From Pseudomonas typographi (GTDB taxonomy: Bacteria; Pseudomonadota; Gammaproteobacteria; Pseudomonadales; Pseudomonadaceae), in contig NZ_JAAOCA010000003.1 in NCBI RefSeq assembly GCF_014694385.1, forward strand, positions 1 through 64,000: a stretch of 64,000 bases of DNA, read 5' to 3'. Under the pieces are notes generated by a model. It had not been told where the DNA came from. It saw only the letters and a list, made by a program, of their open reading frames with translations, and did not search any database. A program made the position numbers and the translations under genes. Shown here piece after piece: positions 42,135 through 52,918 of the stretch. Each line of letters opens with the position of its first letter. The first letter of the stretch is position 1.

Positions 42135-45100
42135 GTGAGTACTTCTCCCTCGCTAGACGACAAATACACGCTGGACACCGGTAAGGTCCTGCTGAGCGGG
42201 ATCCAGGCGCTGGTGCGTTTGCCGTTGATGCAGCGCCAGCGCGACCTCGACAACGGCCTGAACACGGCCGGGTTCATTTCCGGTTATCGCGGCTCGCCGC
42301 TGGGTGGGTTCGACCAGGCCCTGTGGAAGGCCCGCGACCACCTCAAGGCCCATCACACGCATTTCCAGCCCGGGGTGAACGAAGACCTCGCCGCCACCTC
42401 CCTGTGGGGCACCCAGCAGGTCAACCTGTTCGAGGGCGCCACCTACGACGGCGTGTTCGGCATGTGGTACGGCAAAGGCCCTGGCGTCGACCGCTGCGGC
42501 GATGTGTTCCGCCATGCCAACGCTGCCGGCACTTCGAAATTCGGTGGTGTGCTAGTGATCGCTGGCGACGACCACGGCGCCCGTTCCTCATCGTTGCCGC
42601 ACCAGACCGAGCACATCTTCAAGGCCGTGATGATGCCGGTTCTCGCCCCCTCCGGCGTGCAGGAATACCTCGACTACGGTTTGCACGGCTGGGCGATGTC
42701 ACGCTATTCGGGTTGTTGGGTCGCGCTCAAAGCGGTGGCCGACACCGTGGAAAGCGCCGCCATCGTCGACCTCGACCCGCAGCGGGTGCAGCCGATGATA
42801 CCGGATTTCGAGCTGCCCGAAGGCGGCCTCAACATCCGCTGGCCAGACCCACCCCTGGCGCAGGAACAGCGCTTGCTGGAGCACAAACTGTACGCGGCGG
42901 CAGCCTATGCGCGGGCGAACGGCCTGAACCGGATCGTGATGGATTCGCCCAATGCCCGGCTCGGCATCATCACCTCGGGCAAGTCGTACCTCGATGTGTG
43001 CCAGGCGCTGAAGATCCTCGGTATCGATGACGCCTTCGCCCATCAGATCGGCCTGCGCGTCTACAAGGTGGGGATGATCTGGCCGCTGGAAGCCGAAGGC
43101 GTACGGCAGTTCGCCGAAGGGCTGAGCGAGATCGTGGTGGTGGAAGAAAAACGCCACATGCTCGAATACCAGCTCAAGGAAGAGCTCTACAACTGGCGCG
43201 AGGACGTGCGCCCGAGCATCGTCGGCAAATTCGACGATAAGGGCGAATGGACCCTGCCCCACACCGACTGGCTGTTGCCGGCCATTGGCGAGCTGACCCC
43301 GGCGCAAATCGCGCGCGCCCTCGCCCGGCGCATCCTGCGGCTGCATCAAAGCGGCCCACTGCAGGTACGCCTGGCGGTACTGGACGCGCAACTGGCCAGC
43401 CGCGGCCAGTTCACCAACCTGATGGACCGCGTCCCGCACTACTGCTCCGGTTGCCCGCACAACACCTCGACTCAGGTACCGGAAGGCAGCCGCGCGCTCG
43501 CGGGCATCGGCTGCCACTACATGGCAGCCTGGATCTATCCGCAAACCCAAACCTTCAGCCAGATGGGCGGTGAAGGCGTGGCGTGGATCGGCCAGTCGCG
43601 GTTCACGCAAACCAAACACGTGTTTGCCAACCTCGGCGATGGCACCTACTTCCATTCCGGCCTGCTGGCGATCCGCGCCTCGGTCGCTGCCCAAGTCAAC
43701 ATCACCTACAAGATTCTCTACAACGACGCGGTGGCGATGACCGGCGGCCAGCCGGTGGATGGCAGTATCAGCGTCGCGCAGATCTCCCGCCAGTTGGCCG
43801 CCGAAGGTGTGCAGCGGATCGTGGTGGTCAGCGACGACCCCGACAAATATCGGGATATCCATGACCTGGCGGCGGGCGTGCCGGTTCATCGTCGCGACCA
43901 GATGGACAAGATACAAGACGAACTGCGCCAGTTCGCTGGCGTTTCGGCGCTGATCTATGACCAGACCTGCGCCGCCGAGAAGCGCCGCCGGCGCAAGCGT
44001 GGCACGTTTCCTGACCCGGCGCGCCGGGTGGTGATAAACGAGGCGGTCTGCGAAGGCTGTGGTGATTGCAGCAGTAAATCCAACTGTATGTCGGTGGTCG
44101 CGGTCGAAACCGAGTTCGGCCGCAAGCGCGAGATCGACCAGTCTTCTTGCAATAAGGACTACACCTGCCTGAACGGCTTCTGCCCAAGCTTCGTGACCGT
44201 AGAGGGCGGCGCGCTGCGCAAGCCGAAAGCCCTGGCGGACAATGCCGAGGACACGTGGCCCCTGGCCGAGCCCGTCGCACTGGCGCTGGACCAGCCCTAC
44301 AGCATTCTGGTAACCGGTGTCGGCGGCACCGGCGTGGTGACCATCGGCGCGCTGCTCGGCATGGCCGCCTTCATCGAGGGCAAGGGCGCGCTCAACCTCG
44401 ACATGGCCGGCATGGCACAGAAAGGCGGCGCGGTGTGGTCGCACATTCGCATCGCCGCCAGCCAGGAACAGTTGTTCGCACCTCGCATCGCCGAGGGTGA
44501 AGCCAGCCTGCTGCTGGGCTGTGACCTGGTAGTCAGTGCCAATACCGAAACCCTGGCCAAGCTGCGCCACGGCGTCACCCACGCCCTGGTGAACAGCGAG
44601 GAAAGCCTTACCAGTGCCTTCGTTCGCACCTTCGCAGCGCAGGCGGACAGCGGCGACCTGGAAAAACACGCTGATCCGCAGTTCCGCACGCAGGGCATGT
44701 CGGCGCAGATCATCGAAGCGGTGGGCGAGCGCCAGGCCACCTTCATCGACGCCAGCCGCATCGCCACCGCACTGATGGGCGACTCCATCGCCACCAACAC
44801 CTTCATGCTCGGCTACGCCTACCAGAAAGGCTGGCTGCCCGTGGGCGAGGACGCGCTGGCCCAGGCCATCGAGTTGAACGGCACGGCAGTCGCCTTCAAC
44901 CTCTCGGCGTTCGCCTGGGGCCGCCGCGCCGCGGTCGACCTACCACGCGTGCTGGCCAAACTCGAAGCCAACAAGGTGCAGCATCCCGATCGGCAACTGT
45001 CGCAGAGCCTGGAACAAACCATTGCCCGGCGCGCCGCCGTCCTGCGCGAATACCACAACGAAGCTTACGCGCAGCGCTATCTGCTGCGGGTCGAGCGCTT

Positions 45101-45701
45101 CCGCGCGGCGGAAAGCTCGCTCATCGGCCAGCCCGGCGCGATCAGCGAAGCGGTGGCGCGTTTCTACTTCAAGGTGCTGGCGATCAAGGACGAATACGAG
45201 GTGGCGCGCCTGTTTACCCGGGGCGATTTCCTCAAGACGATCGAAGCGACCTTCGAAGGCGACTACCGCCTGCGATTCCACCTCGCCCCGCCGCTGCTAA
45301 ACCGCGCAAAGGCCGGCAAGGCGCCGAAGAAGAGCAGTTATGGGCCGTGGATGCTGCGCGGTTTCAGGCTGCTGGCCAAGCTCAAGTTCATCCGCAACAC
45401 GCCACTCGATCCGTTCGGCTATACCCATGAACGCAAGGTCGAGCGCGCCTGGCTACGCGAGTATGAACAAATCCTCGACGAGCTGCTGGCGGGCCTGTCG
45501 CCGAACAACCTGAAGCTTGCGGCCGAGTTGGCGCAACTTCCCGATGCGGTGCGTGGCTACGGCCCGGTCAAGGAGCGCTATCTGGCCCATGCCCGCGAGC
45601 ACCGCGACCGTTTGCTGGCGCAATGGCGCGGTGGTGATCGCTATTACGACGCCGCGCAAACCGGCACGAGCCCGGCACGCATCGAAGCGACGCAGCTGTA
45701 A
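42135..45701 (+). CDS. indolepyruvate-type 2-oxoacid:ferredoxin oxidoreductase, fused subunits
   Basis: An 1188-residue enzyme fusing all subunit domains. The pyrimidine-binding domain with [11 protein letters not shown] is near residue 50. The TPP-binding [14 protein letters not shown], ending in the [10 protein letters not shown] segment, is near 500-540. A cysteine cluster C-EGC-GDC-x4-NC near 637, with CLNGFCP after it, binds [4Fe-4S]. The gamma domain starts [17 protein letters not shown] near 727. It decarboxylates aryl or branched 2-oxoacids to acyl-CoA using ferredoxin. GTG start is supported by GGAGG seven bases upstream. It lies 25 bp before liuA, so it could supply isovaleryl-CoA from 2-oxoisocaproate (inference); aromatic 2-oxoacids are the textbook substrate. 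Confidence 0.9.
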   Translation: MSTSPSLDDKYTLDTGKVLLSGIQALVRLPLMQRQRDLDNGLNTAGFISGYRGSPLGGFDQALWKARDHLKAHHTHFQPGVNEDLAATSLWGTQQVNLFEGATYDGVFGMWYGKGPGVDRCGDVFRHANAAGTSKFGGVLVIAGDDHGARSSSLPHQTEHIFKAVMMPVLAPSGVQEYLDYGLHGWAMSRYSGCWVALKAVADTVESAAIVDLDPQRVQPMIPDFELPEGGLNIRWPDPPLAQEQRLLEHKLYAAAAYARANGLNRIVMDSPNARLGIITSGKSYLDVCQALKILGIDDAFAHQIGLRVYKVGMIWPLEAEGVRQFAEGLSEIVVVEEKRHMLEYQLKEELYNWREDVRPSIVGKFDDKGEWTLPHTDWLLPAIGELTPAQIARALARRILRLHQSGPLQVRLAVLDAQLASRGQFTNLMDRVPHYCSGCPHNTSTQVPEGSRALAGIGCHYMAAWIYPQTQTFSQMGGEGVAWIGQSRFTQTKHVFANLGDGTYFHSGLLAIRASVAAQVNITYKILYNDAVAMTGGQPVDGSISVAQISRQLAAEGVQRIVVVSDDPDKYRDIHDLAAGVPVHRRDQMDKIQDELRQFAGVSALIYDQTCAAEKRRRRKRGTFPDPARRVVINEAVCEGCGDCSSKSNCMSVVAVETEFGRKREIDQSSCNKDYTCLNGFCPSFVTVEGGALRKPKALADNAEDTWPLAEPVALALDQPYSILVTGVGGTGVVTIGALLGMAAFIEGKGALNLDMAGMAQKGGAVWSHIRIAASQEQLFAPRIAEGEASLLLGCDLVVSANTETLAKLRHGVTHALVNSEESLTSAFVRTFAAQADSGDLEKHADPQFRTQGMSAQIIEAVGERQATFIDASRIATALMGDSIATNTFMLGYAYQKGWLPVGEDALAQAIELNGTAVAFNLSAFAWGRRAAVDLPRVLAKLEANKVQHPDRQLSQSLEQTIARRAAVLREYHNEAYAQRYLLRVERFRAAESSLIGQPGAISEAVARFYFKVLAIKDEYEVARLFTRGDFLKTIEATFEGDYRLRFHLAPPLLNRAKAGKAPKKSSYGPWMLRGFRLLAKLKFIRNTPLDPFGYTHERKVERAWLREYEQILDELLAGLSPNNLKLAAELAQLPDAVRGYGPVKERYLAHAREHRDRLLAQWRGGDRYYDAAQTGTSPARIEATQL

Positions 45702-45726
45702 ACCTTATAAGAACGGAGAACCTGAA

Positions 45727-46908
45727 ATGAGCGACTTGCCCGGACTGAATTTCTTCCTCGGCGAAGACATAGACACGCTGCGTGATTCCGTGGCGCATTT
45801 CGCGGCCAAGGAAATCGCCCCGCGCGCCGCCGAGGCCGACCGTACCGACCAATTCCCCATGGACCTGTGGCGCAAGCTTGGCGACATGGGCCTGCTCGGC
45901 CTGACCGTGCCCGAGCAATACGGCGGTTCAGGCATGGGCTACCTGGCGCACATGATCGCCATGGAGGAAATCTCCCGCGCTGCCGGCGGCATCGGCCTTT
46001 CCTACGGCGCCCACTCCAACCTCTGCGTGAACCAGATCAATCGCAATGGTACACCGGCGCAGAAAGATCGCTTTTTACCTAAGCTGGTCAGCGGCGAGCA
46101 CATCGGCGCACTGGCCATGAGCGAACCCAACGCCGGCTCCGACGTGGTCTCGATGAAGCTGCGCGCCGACAAGAAAGGCGATCGCTACGTGCTCAACGGT
46201 ACCAAAATGTGGATCACCAACGGTCCAGACTGCGACGTGCTGGTAGTCTACGCCAAAACCGACCTGGCCGCCGGCGCCAAGGGCATGACCGCGTTCATCC
46301 TGGAAAAAGGCACAGCGGGGTTCTCCGTGGCGCAGAAGCTCGACAAATTGGGCATGCGCGGGTCGCACACGGGCGAGCTGGTGTTCCAGGACGTCGAGGT
46401 CCCCGAAGAAAACGTGCTCGGCCAGGTCGGTGAAGGCGTCAAGGTACTGATGAGTGGCCTCGATTACGAGCGCGCCGTGCTCAGCGGCGGCCCGATCGGG
46501 CTGATGCAGGCCGCCATGGATGTGGTGGTGCCCTACCTTCACGACCGCAAGCAGTTCGGCCAGAGCATCGGCGAGTTCCAACTGATCCAAGGCAAGGTCG
46601 CCGATATGTACACCACCTTGCAGGCCTGCCGTGCCTATCTGTACGCGGTCGGAAAACAGCTCGACGCGCTGGGCAGTGGCCACGTACGCCACGTGCGCAA
46701 GGATTGCGCCGGGGTGATTCTCTATGCTGCGGAAAAGGCGACCTGGCTGGCGGGCGAAGCGATCCAGATTCTCGGCGGCAACGGCTACATCAACGAATTT
46801 CCGGTCGGCCGATTGTGGCGCGACGCTAAGCTCTATGAAATCGGTGCCGGCACCAGCGAGATCCGCCGCATGTTGATCGGCCGTGAGCTGTTCAACGAGA
46901 CCCGCTGA
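45727..46908 (+). CDS. liuA: isovaleryl-CoA dehydrogenase
   Basis: A 393-residue acyl-CoA dehydrogenase. The [18 protein letters not shown] segment carries the catalytic glutamate at the position specific to isovaleryl-CoA dehydrogenases, which differs from the C-terminal Glu of other family members. [10 protein letters not shown] and [18 protein letters not shown]-contact signatures are present. It oxidises isovaleryl-CoA to 3-methylcrotonyl-CoA, passing electrons to ETF. CGGAGAACC precedes the ATG. First of five liu genes in the canonical order. Confidence 0.94.
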   Translation: MSDLPGLNFFLGEDIDTLRDSVAHFAAKEIAPRAAEADRTDQFPMDLWRKLGDMGLLGLTVPEQYGGSGMGYLAHMIAMEEISRAAGGIGLSYGAHSNLCVNQINRNGTPAQKDRFLPKLVSGEHIGALAMSEPNAGSDVVSMKLRADKKGDRYVLNGTKMWITNGPDCDVLVVYAKTDLAAGAKGMTAFILEKGTAGFSVAQKLDKLGMRGSHTGELVFQDVEVPEENVLGQVGEGVKVLMSGLDYERAVLSGGPIGLMQAAMDVVVPYLHDRKQFGQSIGEFQLIQGKVADMYTTLQACRAYLYAVGKQLDALGSGHVRHVRKDCAGVILYAAEKATWLAGEAIQILGGNGYINEFPVGRLWRDAKLYEIGAGTSEIRRMLIGRELFNETR

Positions 46909-46955
46909 AACGCCCTTTCCGTGCGGCAGAGGACAATAACAACAACGAGGCATCC

Positions 46956-48563
46956 ATGAGCATTTTGCACAGCCAGATCAACCCGCGTTCGCCGGAGTTC
47001 GCCGCCAACCGCAGCGCGCTGCTTGGCCAGGTCAGCGAACTGCGCGCCCTGCTCGCCCGCGTCCAGGAAGGCGGCGGCGCCAAGGCGCAGGAGCGCCACA
47101 CCTCGCGCGGCAAATTGCTACCGCGCGAACGCATCGACCAATTGCTCGACCTCGGCTCGCCGTTTCTCGAGATCGGCCAGTTGGCCGCCCACCAGGTCTA
47201 TGGCGAAGATGTGCCGGCCGCCGGCGTGGTGGCCGGCATCGGCCGCGTCGAGGGCGTGGAATGCATGATCGTCGCCAACGACGCCACGGTAAAAGGCGGC
47301 AGCTACTACCCGCTGACGGTGAAGAAGCACCTACGCGCTCAGACCATCGCCCAGCAGAACCGACTGCCGTGCATCTACCTGGTGGACTCGGGCGGCGCCA
47401 ACCTGCCACGCCAGGACGAAGTGTTCCCGGACCGCGAGCACTTCGGTCGGATCTTCTTCAACCAGGCCAACATGAGCGCCATGGGCATCCCTCAGATCGC
47501 CGTGGTCATGGGCTCGTGCACTGCCGGCGGCGCCTATGTGCCGGCGATGGCCGACGAAGCCATCATGGTGCGCAACCAAGCCACCATCTTCCTCGCCGGC
47601 CCGCCGCTGGTGAAAGCGGCTACCGGTGAGGTGGTCAGCGCCGAAGCGCTGGGCGGGGCCGATGTGCACTGCAAGGCCTCGGGTGTCGCCGACCACTATG
47701 CCGAGAGCGACGAACACGCCCTGGCCCTGGCCCGCCGTTGCATCGCCAACCTCAACTGGCGCAAACAAGGCGTGCTCAACAGCCGCGCGCCGATCGCGCC
47801 GCGCTATGCCGCCGAAGAGCTGTACGGGGTAATCCCGGCCGACGCCAAGCAGCCCTTCGATGTGCGCGAGGTGATCGCCCGCCTGGTCGACGACTCGGCC
47901 TTCGACGAATTCAAGGCGCTGTTCGGCGCCACCCTGGTTTGCGGCTTCGCCCACCTTTATGGCTACCCGGTGGCGATCCTGGCGAACAACGGTATTTTGT
48001 TCGCGGAGTCGGCACAGAAAGGCGCGCACTTCATTGAGTTGGCCTGCCAGCGCGGCATTCCGCTGCTGTTTTTGCAGAACATCACCGGTTTCATGGTCGG
48101 GCAAAAGTACGAGGCCGGCGGTATCGCCAAGCACGGCGCCAAGCTGGTCAATGCCGTGGCCTGTGCCCGGGTGCCGAAGTTCACCGTGATCATCGGCGGC
48201 AGCTTCGGCGCCGGCAACTACGGCATGTGCGGCCGCGCCTATGACCCGCGCTTTCTGTGGATGTGGCCCAATGCGCGGATCGGGGTGATGGGCGCGGAAC
48301 AGGCCGCCGGGGTGTTGGTACAGGTCAAGCGCGAACAGGGCGAACGCAGCGGGCAGGCGTTTTCCACCGAAGACGAGCAGCGCCTCAAGCAGCCCATCGT
48401 CGAGCAGTACGAACGCCAGGCACACGCCTACTACTCCAGCGCCCGGCTGTGGGACGACGGCGTCATCGACCCGGCGCAGACCCGCGACGTGCTCGGCCTG
48501 GCGATCTCCGCCGCACTCAACGCAGCCATCGAGCCGAGCAGCTTCGGCGTGTTCAGGATGTAA
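46956..48563 (+). CDS. liuB: 3-methylcrotonyl-CoA carboxylase, carboxyltransferase (beta) subunit
   Basis: A 535-residue carboxyltransferase, the normal size. Acyl-CoA site signatures [16 protein letters not shown] and carboxybiotin-side FVVG-like [22 protein letters not shown] and [20 protein letters not shown] are typical of MCC-beta. It works with LiuD to carboxylate 3-methylcrotonyl-CoA to 3-methylglutaconyl-CoA. A geranyl-CoA carboxylase (AtuC) is the close alternative, but liuA-C-D-E neighbours favour the leucine/isovalerate pathway. 47 bp after liuA, with a GAGG site. Confidence 0.93.
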   Translation: MSILHSQINPRSPEFAANRSALLGQVSELRALLARVQEGGGAKAQERHTSRGKLLPRERIDQLLDLGSPFLEIGQLAAHQVYGEDVPAAGVVAGIGRVEGVECMIVANDATVKGGSYYPLTVKKHLRAQTIAQQNRLPCIYLVDSGGANLPRQDEVFPDREHFGRIFFNQANMSAMGIPQIAVVMGSCTAGGAYVPAMADEAIMVRNQATIFLAGPPLVKAATGEVVSAEALGGADVHCKASGVADHYAESDEHALALARRCIANLNWRKQGVLNSRAPIAPRYAAEELYGVIPADAKQPFDVREVIARLVDDSAFDEFKALFGATLVCGFAHLYGYPVAILANNGILFAESAQKGAHFIELACQRGIPLLFLQNITGFMVGQKYEAGGIAKHGAKLVNAVACARVPKFTVIIGGSFGAGNYGMCGRAYDPRFLWMWPNARIGVMGAEQAAGVLVQVKREQGERSGQAFSTEDEQRLKQPIVEQYERQAHAYYSSARLWDDGVIDPAQTRDVLGLAISAALNAAIEPSSFGVFRM

Positions 48564-48567
48564 CGCG

Positions 48568-49359
48568 ATGAACGACTTCGAAACACTTCAGCTTGAAATG
48601 GACAACGGCATCGCCACCCTCTGGCTCAACCGCCCAGATAAGCACAACGCCTTCAACGCCGAGATGATCCGCGAACTGATCCAGGTGCTCACTGCCGTCG
48701 CGGGCGACAAAAGCGTGCGTGTTCTACTGCTGCGCGGGCGTGGTCGGCACTTCAGCGCGGGCGCCGACCTGGCCTGGATGCAGCATTCGGCAACGCTTGA
48801 CTACGACGCCAACCTCAGTGATGCCCACGAACTCGGCGAGCTGATGGAGCACCTGTATCGCTTGCCGCTGCCAACGCTGGCGGTGGTTCAGGGCGCCGCC
48901 TTTGGCGGCGCCCTCGGCCTGGTGGCCTGCTGTGACATGGCCATCGGTGCGCGGGACGCACAGTTCTCGCTGTCCGAAGTGCGCATCGGCCTCGCCCCTG
49001 CGGTGATCAGCCCTTATGTCGTTCAGGCCATCGGGGAGCGGGCGAGCCGGCGCTACGCATTGACCGCCGAACGCTTCAGTGGCGAGCGCGCCCGCGAATT
49101 GGGCCTGCTCGCCGAGTGCTATGCCACAGAGGAGCTCGAGGCGGCGCTACACCACTGGATCGACAACCTGCGCCTCAACAGCCCACGGGCCATGCGGGTG
49201 ACCAAGGCGTTGCTCAGCGAAGTAGGCCCTGGCGCCCTGTCGCCCCCATTGCGCGAGCGTTGCGAAAGCACCATCGCCGCCATCCGCATCAGCGCCGAAG
49301 GTCAGGAAGGCCTCGATGCCTTCTTGAACAAGCGCAAACCCGCCTGGCAGGAGCCATGA
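48568..49359 (+). CDS. liuC: 3-methylglutaconyl-CoA hydratase
   Basis: A 263-residue crotonase. HFSAGADLAWM forms the first oxyanion-hole loop, and AFGGALGLVACCDMAIG the second. One catalytic Glu (LSEVRIGLAP) is present, while the other position is non-acidic, as in methylglutaconyl-CoA hydratases (AUH type). It hydrates 3-methylglutaconyl-CoA to HMG-CoA. Begins four bases after liuB and ends in an ATGA overlap with liuD. Confidence 0.92.
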   Translation: MNDFETLQLEMDNGIATLWLNRPDKHNAFNAEMIRELIQVLTAVAGDKSVRVLLLRGRGRHFSAGADLAWMQHSATLDYDANLSDAHELGELMEHLYRLPLPTLAVVQGAAFGGALGLVACCDMAIGARDAQFSLSEVRIGLAPAVISPYVVQAIGERASRRYALTAERFSGERARELGLLAECYATEELEAALHHWIDNLRLNSPRAMRVTKALLSEVGPGALSPPLRERCESTIAAIRISAEGQEGLDAFLNKRKPAWQEP

Positions 49360-51269
49360 ACATGGGCATCAAAACCATCACCACCCTGCTGGTCGCCAAC
49401 CGCGGCGAAATCGCCTGCCGGGTGATGCGCACCGCGAAATCCCTCGGCCTGAGCACCGTGGCGGTGCACAGCGCCATTGACCGCGACGCACGGCATGTGG
49501 CCGAGGCGGACATCGCCGTTGACCTGGGCGGCGCCAAGCCGGCGGACAGCTACCTGCTGATCGACAAGATCATCGCCGCCGCCCAGGCCAGCGGTGCCCA
49601 GGCGATTCATCCGGGCTACGGTTTTCTCTCCGAGAACGCCACGTTCGCCCGCGCTGTCGAAGCCGCCGGGCTCGTGTTCCTCGGGCCGCCGGCCAGCGCC
49701 ATCGATGCCATGGGCAGCAAATCGGCCGCCAAAGCGCTGATGGAGACCGCCGGCGTGCCCCTGGTGCCCGGCTACCATGGCGAGGCGCAGGACGTGCAGA
49801 CCTTCCGCCATGCCGCCGAGCGCATCGGCTACCCGGTATTGCTCAAGGCTGCGGCCGGTGGCGGCGGTAAAGGCATGAAGGTGGTTGAAACGGAGGATCA
49901 ACTGGCGCAGGCGCTCGAGTCCGCCCAGCGCGAGGCGCAATCGGCATTCGGCGATTCACGCATGTTGGTCGAGAAGTACGTGCTGCAGCCGCGCCATGTG
50001 GAGATCCAGGTATTCGCCGACCTACATGGCAACTGCCTGTACCTCAACGAGCGCGACTGCTCGATCCAGCGGCGCCACCAGAAGGTGGTCGAGGAAGCCC
50101 CGGCGCCTGGCCTGTCGGCCGAGTTGCGCCGGGCCATGGGCGAAGCCGCGGTCAAGGCAGCACAGGCCATCGGCTATGTCGGCGCTGGCACCGTGGAGTT
50201 TCTGCTTGATGCCCGTGGGCAGTTCTTCTTCATGGAAATGAACACCCGCCTGCAGGTCGAGCATCCGGTGACCGAGGCCATCACCGGCCTTGATCTGGTT
50301 GCCTGGCAAATCCGCGTGGCACGGGGCGAGCCGCTGCCGATCAGCCAAGCGCAAGTACCCCTGCTCGGCCATGCCATCGAGGTGCGGCTGTATGCCGAAG
50401 ACCCGCAGAACGACTTCCTGCCGGCCAGCGGCACGCTCGAGTTGTATCACGAACCGGCCGCCGGCCCGGGGCGCCGGGTAGACAGTGGCGTGCGTGAGGG
50501 CGACGAGGTGTCGCCGTTCTACGATCCGATGCTGGGCAAGCTGATCGCCTGGGGCGGCAGCCGCGAAGAAGCCCGCCAGCGCCTGCTGGCGATGCTCGAG
50601 GAAACCGCCGTGGCAGGGTTGAAAACCAACCTGGCGTTCTTGTGCCGCACCCTCGCGCACCCAGCGTTCGCCATGGCCGAGCTGGACACCGGCTTCATCG
50701 AACGCCACCAGGCCGAGCTGTTACCAGCGCTGACCGAGCTGCCGGACGCCTTCTGGCACGCCGCCGCGAGAGCTTTCGTGCAGAGCGAAACCGCCTGCGT
50801 GCGGGCCGATGACCCGCACTCGCCGTGGAGCGCGACCAGCATCTGGCGCAGCGGCTTGGCGATGGAAACCACGCTGCATCTGGCGTGCGGCACCGAACAG
50901 CGCAAGGTGAAGCTGGCGCCGACGGATGCCAGCCGTCGTTTGCAGACATTCCGCCGTGGCGGGGTTCTCTTCCTGAAATGGAATGGCGAGCTGCAGGCCA
51001 TCACCCGCGTCGATCCCATCGCCGCCGTCGAGCACGGGCAGGCGCAGCACGGCGGGTTGGCAGCCCCTATGAACGGCAGCATCGTGCGTGTACTGGTTGA
51101 AGCCGGCCAGCCGGTGGAGGCCGGCACGGCGCTGGTGGTGCTGGAAGCGATGAAGATGGAACACAGCATCCGCGCCCCCCATGCCGGCACGGTCAAGGCG
51201 CTCTACTGTGGCGAAGGTGACATGGTCAGCGAAGGTACCGCGCTGGTGGAGTTGGAGGGCGCGCCATGA
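49356..51269 (+). CDS. liuD: 3-methylcrotonyl-CoA carboxylase, biotin-containing (alpha) subunit
   Basis: A 637-residue biotin carboxylase plus biotin carboxyl carrier protein. N-terminal TLLVANRGEIACRVMRTAK, ATP-grasp glycine loop AAAGGGGKGMKVV and HPGYGFLSENATFA are biotin carboxylase signatures. The biotinylation site is the Lys of VLEAMKMEHSI near residue 600. It acts with LiuB in an alpha-beta complex. Start at the ATG overlapping the liuC stop; a second ATG two codons later is possible. Ends in an ATGA overlap with liuE. Confidence 0.94.
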   Translation: MNMGIKTITTLLVANRGEIACRVMRTAKSLGLSTVAVHSAIDRDARHVAEADIAVDLGGAKPADSYLLIDKIIAAAQASGAQAIHPGYGFLSENATFARAVEAAGLVFLGPPASAIDAMGSKSAAKALMETAGVPLVPGYHGEAQDVQTFRHAAERIGYPVLLKAAAGGGGKGMKVVETEDQLAQALESAQREAQSAFGDSRMLVEKYVLQPRHVEIQVFADLHGNCLYLNERDCSIQRRHQKVVEEAPAPGLSAELRRAMGEAAVKAAQAIGYVGAGTVEFLLDARGQFFFMEMNTRLQVEHPVTEAITGLDLVAWQIRVARGEPLPISQAQVPLLGHAIEVRLYAEDPQNDFLPASGTLELYHEPAAGPGRRVDSGVREGDEVSPFYDPMLGKLIAWGGSREEARQRLLAMLEETAVAGLKTNLAFLCRTLAHPAFAMAELDTGFIERHQAELLPALTELPDAFWHAAARAFVQSETACVRADDPHSPWSATSIWRSGLAMETTLHLACGTEQRKVKLAPTDASRRLQTFRRGGVLFLKWNGELQAITRVDPIAAVEHGQAQHGGLAAPMNGSIVRVLVEAGQPVEAGTALVVLEAMKMEHSIRAPHAGTVKALYCGEGDMVSEGTALVELEGAP

Positions 51270-52177
51270 ACCTGCCAGAGTATGTACGCCTGGTCGAAGT
51301 CGGGCCACGGGACGGCCTGCAGAACGAACAGCGCCCTATCAGCGTCGCCGACAAGGTGCGCCTGGTCGATGACCTCAGCGCCTGCGGGCTTTCCTGCATT
51401 GAGGTGGGCAGTTTTGTCTCGCCAAAATGGGTGCCACAAATGGCCGGCAGCGCCGAGGTGTTCGCGGCGATCGAATGGCGGCCTGGCGTCACCTACGCCG
51501 CGCTGACACCCAACCTCAAAGGTCTTGAAGCGGCCCTGGCGGCTGGCGTACGCGAAGTCGCGGTGTTCGCCTCGGCATCTGAACGTTTCTCCCAGCGCAA
51601 CATCAACTGCTCTATCGATGAAAGCCTGCAGCGCTTCGAGCCACTGATGCAGTTAGCCCACGAACAAGGCCTGCGCGTGCGTGGCTATGTATCCTGCGTG
51701 CTCGGCTGCCCCTACGAAGGCGCCATTGCCAAAGAACAGGTCGCCGCCGTCGCCAAGACGCTGTTCGCCATGGGCTGCTACGAAATCTCCCTGGGCGACA
51801 CCATCGGTGTCGGCACACCGAACGCCACCCGCCGCCTGATCGAAACGGTCGGCCGCGAGGTACCCCGCGAACGCCTTGCGGGGCATTTTCACGACACCTT
51901 CGGCCAGGCCCTGGTGAACGTTTACGCCAGCCTGCAGGAGGGCGTCGAGGTATTCGACGCTTCGGTGGCGGGGCTCGGTGGGTGCCCCTACGCCAAGGGT
52001 GCCACCGGCAATGTAGCGACTGAGGACGTGCTCTACCTGCTCAATGGGCTGGGCATCCGCACAGGCATTGATCTGGCGGCACTGAGCACGGCTGGGCAAC
52101 GTATCTGTAACGTGTTGGGTAAAACCAACGGCTCGCGGGTGGGGGCGGCGCTTGGCGCGGCCAGCCGCGCAGAGTAG
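51266..52177 (+). CDS. liuE: hydroxymethylglutaryl-CoA lyase
   Basis: A 303-residue HMG-CoA lyase. The N-terminal LVEVGPRDGLQNEQ motif holds catalytic and metal residues. GHFHDTFGQALVN supplies HxH metal ligands, and the signature GLGGCPYAKGATGNVATED carries the catalytic Cys loop. It cleaves HMG-CoA to acetoacetate and acetyl-CoA, completing leucine/isovalerate catabolism. ATG overlaps the liuD stop. Last gene of the operon. Confidence 0.95.
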   Translation: MNLPEYVRLVEVGPRDGLQNEQRPISVADKVRLVDDLSACGLSCIEVGSFVSPKWVPQMAGSAEVFAAIEWRPGVTYAALTPNLKGLEAALAAGVREVAVFASASERFSQRNINCSIDESLQRFEPLMQLAHEQGLRVRGYVSCVLGCPYEGAIAKEQVAAVAKTLFAMGCYEISLGDTIGVGTPNATRRLIETVGREVPRERLAGHFHDTFGQALVNVYASLQEGVEVFDASVAGLGGCPYAKGATGNVATEDVLYLLNGLGIRTGIDLAALSTAGQRICNVLGKTNGSRVGAALGAASRAE

Positions 52178-52248
52178 GCATATCAGCGGCAAGGGCAGCA
52201 CTGGGACATATCAACCCGGAGGCTTTCAAGGCTCGGATGAGCGGTTAA

Positions 52249-52686
52249 ACCCGTCTCCACGACGGCGGTGTCGGCTACAAGGAACTGAGCCGTTTTTACC
52301 AACACCACTTCGTCCACGGCAACCCGCCCGACATGAAGCTGATCCCGATCTCGCGCACCGTGGGCGCCCTACAGATCGTCGATGAATTTATCATGTGCTT
52401 CACCCACACCACCGCCATCGACTGGATGTTGCCCAATGTTGCACCGACCGGCCGATATGTGGAAATTCCAATGCTAGGCGTGGTCAAGTTTCGCGGCGAC
52501 AAGCTCTACCATGAACATATCTATTGGGACCAGGCAAGCGTACTGGTACAGATCGGCCTGTTGGACCCGACTGAGATGCCCGTCGCGGGAATCGAGACGG
52601 CCAAAAAACTTCTCGATGAGCAACTACCGTCGAATACGTTAATGGCCAACTGGTCATCAAGTGCATCGTCCCAACCTACGGCGTAA
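52249..52686 (+). pseudogene. N-terminally truncated SnoaL-like (NTF2-fold) protein remnant
   Basis: An open frame of 145 codons after an in-frame TAA at 52246-52248, without a start codon or ribosome site until ATG 52333. The reading before that ATG (ELSRFYQHHFVHGNPPD) continues the same protein family smoothly. Downstream come DEFIMCFTHTTAIDWMLP, VKFRGDKLYHEHIYWDQASVLVQIGLLD, which match a longer SnoaL-like family often paired with dienelactone-hydrolase-like domains. The 5' portion of an ancestral gene appears lost. A shortened 117-residue product from 52333 is possible but would lack the first part of the fold. Confidence 0.65.
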
Positions 52687-52918
52687 CTGACGCCTAGACA
52701 GCGTAACGTTCCGCAACCGCCACCGGGATCGCCTGGGCGACCCCGCGCGGGAAACGCCAGCCGCAGTTAAAGTGCTGGCAACTCCATTTATATACTTAAA
52801 AACCAAGTCTTAGTTTATACCGAAACGTTTCTTATAAACCCTTGCCCGCACCGCTAGGATCGTAAACGCCTGTACCTCTTTAGGTATGAACGTCTAAGTT
52901 CCAGCGAGGAATAAACTA
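52687..52918. promoter_or_regulatory. intergenic region before the AhpD-like/SfnB-like group
   Basis: 232 bp with no gene. The nested dyad has outer arms GTTTAT (52813-52818) and ATAAAC (52834-52839) and inner palindrome GAAACGTTTC (52822-52831). TACCT-CTTT-AGGTA lies at 52873-52886, 33 bp before the first start codon. The AT-rich stretch 52785-52840 is the likely promoter. These are candidate operators for sulfur- or peroxide-responsive control; the regulator is unknown. Confidence 0.4.

Noticed and set aside
42699..44669. 656-codon open frame antisense to the IOR gene
   Set aside because: Its translation lacks any domain pattern and mirrors the strongly supported oxidoreductase; long antisense frames are expected at this GC content.
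46956..51269. Geranyl-CoA carboxylase (AtuC/AtuF) instead of methylcrotonyl-CoA carboxylase
   Set aside because: The subunits are related, but the liuA, liuC and liuE neighbours and their order match the leucine/isovalerate operon; a biochemical test would be needed to exclude dual use.
52770..52790. Possible sigma-54 promoter (CTGGCAA segment) before the sulfur block
   Set aside because: The -24 GG is present but the -12 GC element is missing at the required spacing.
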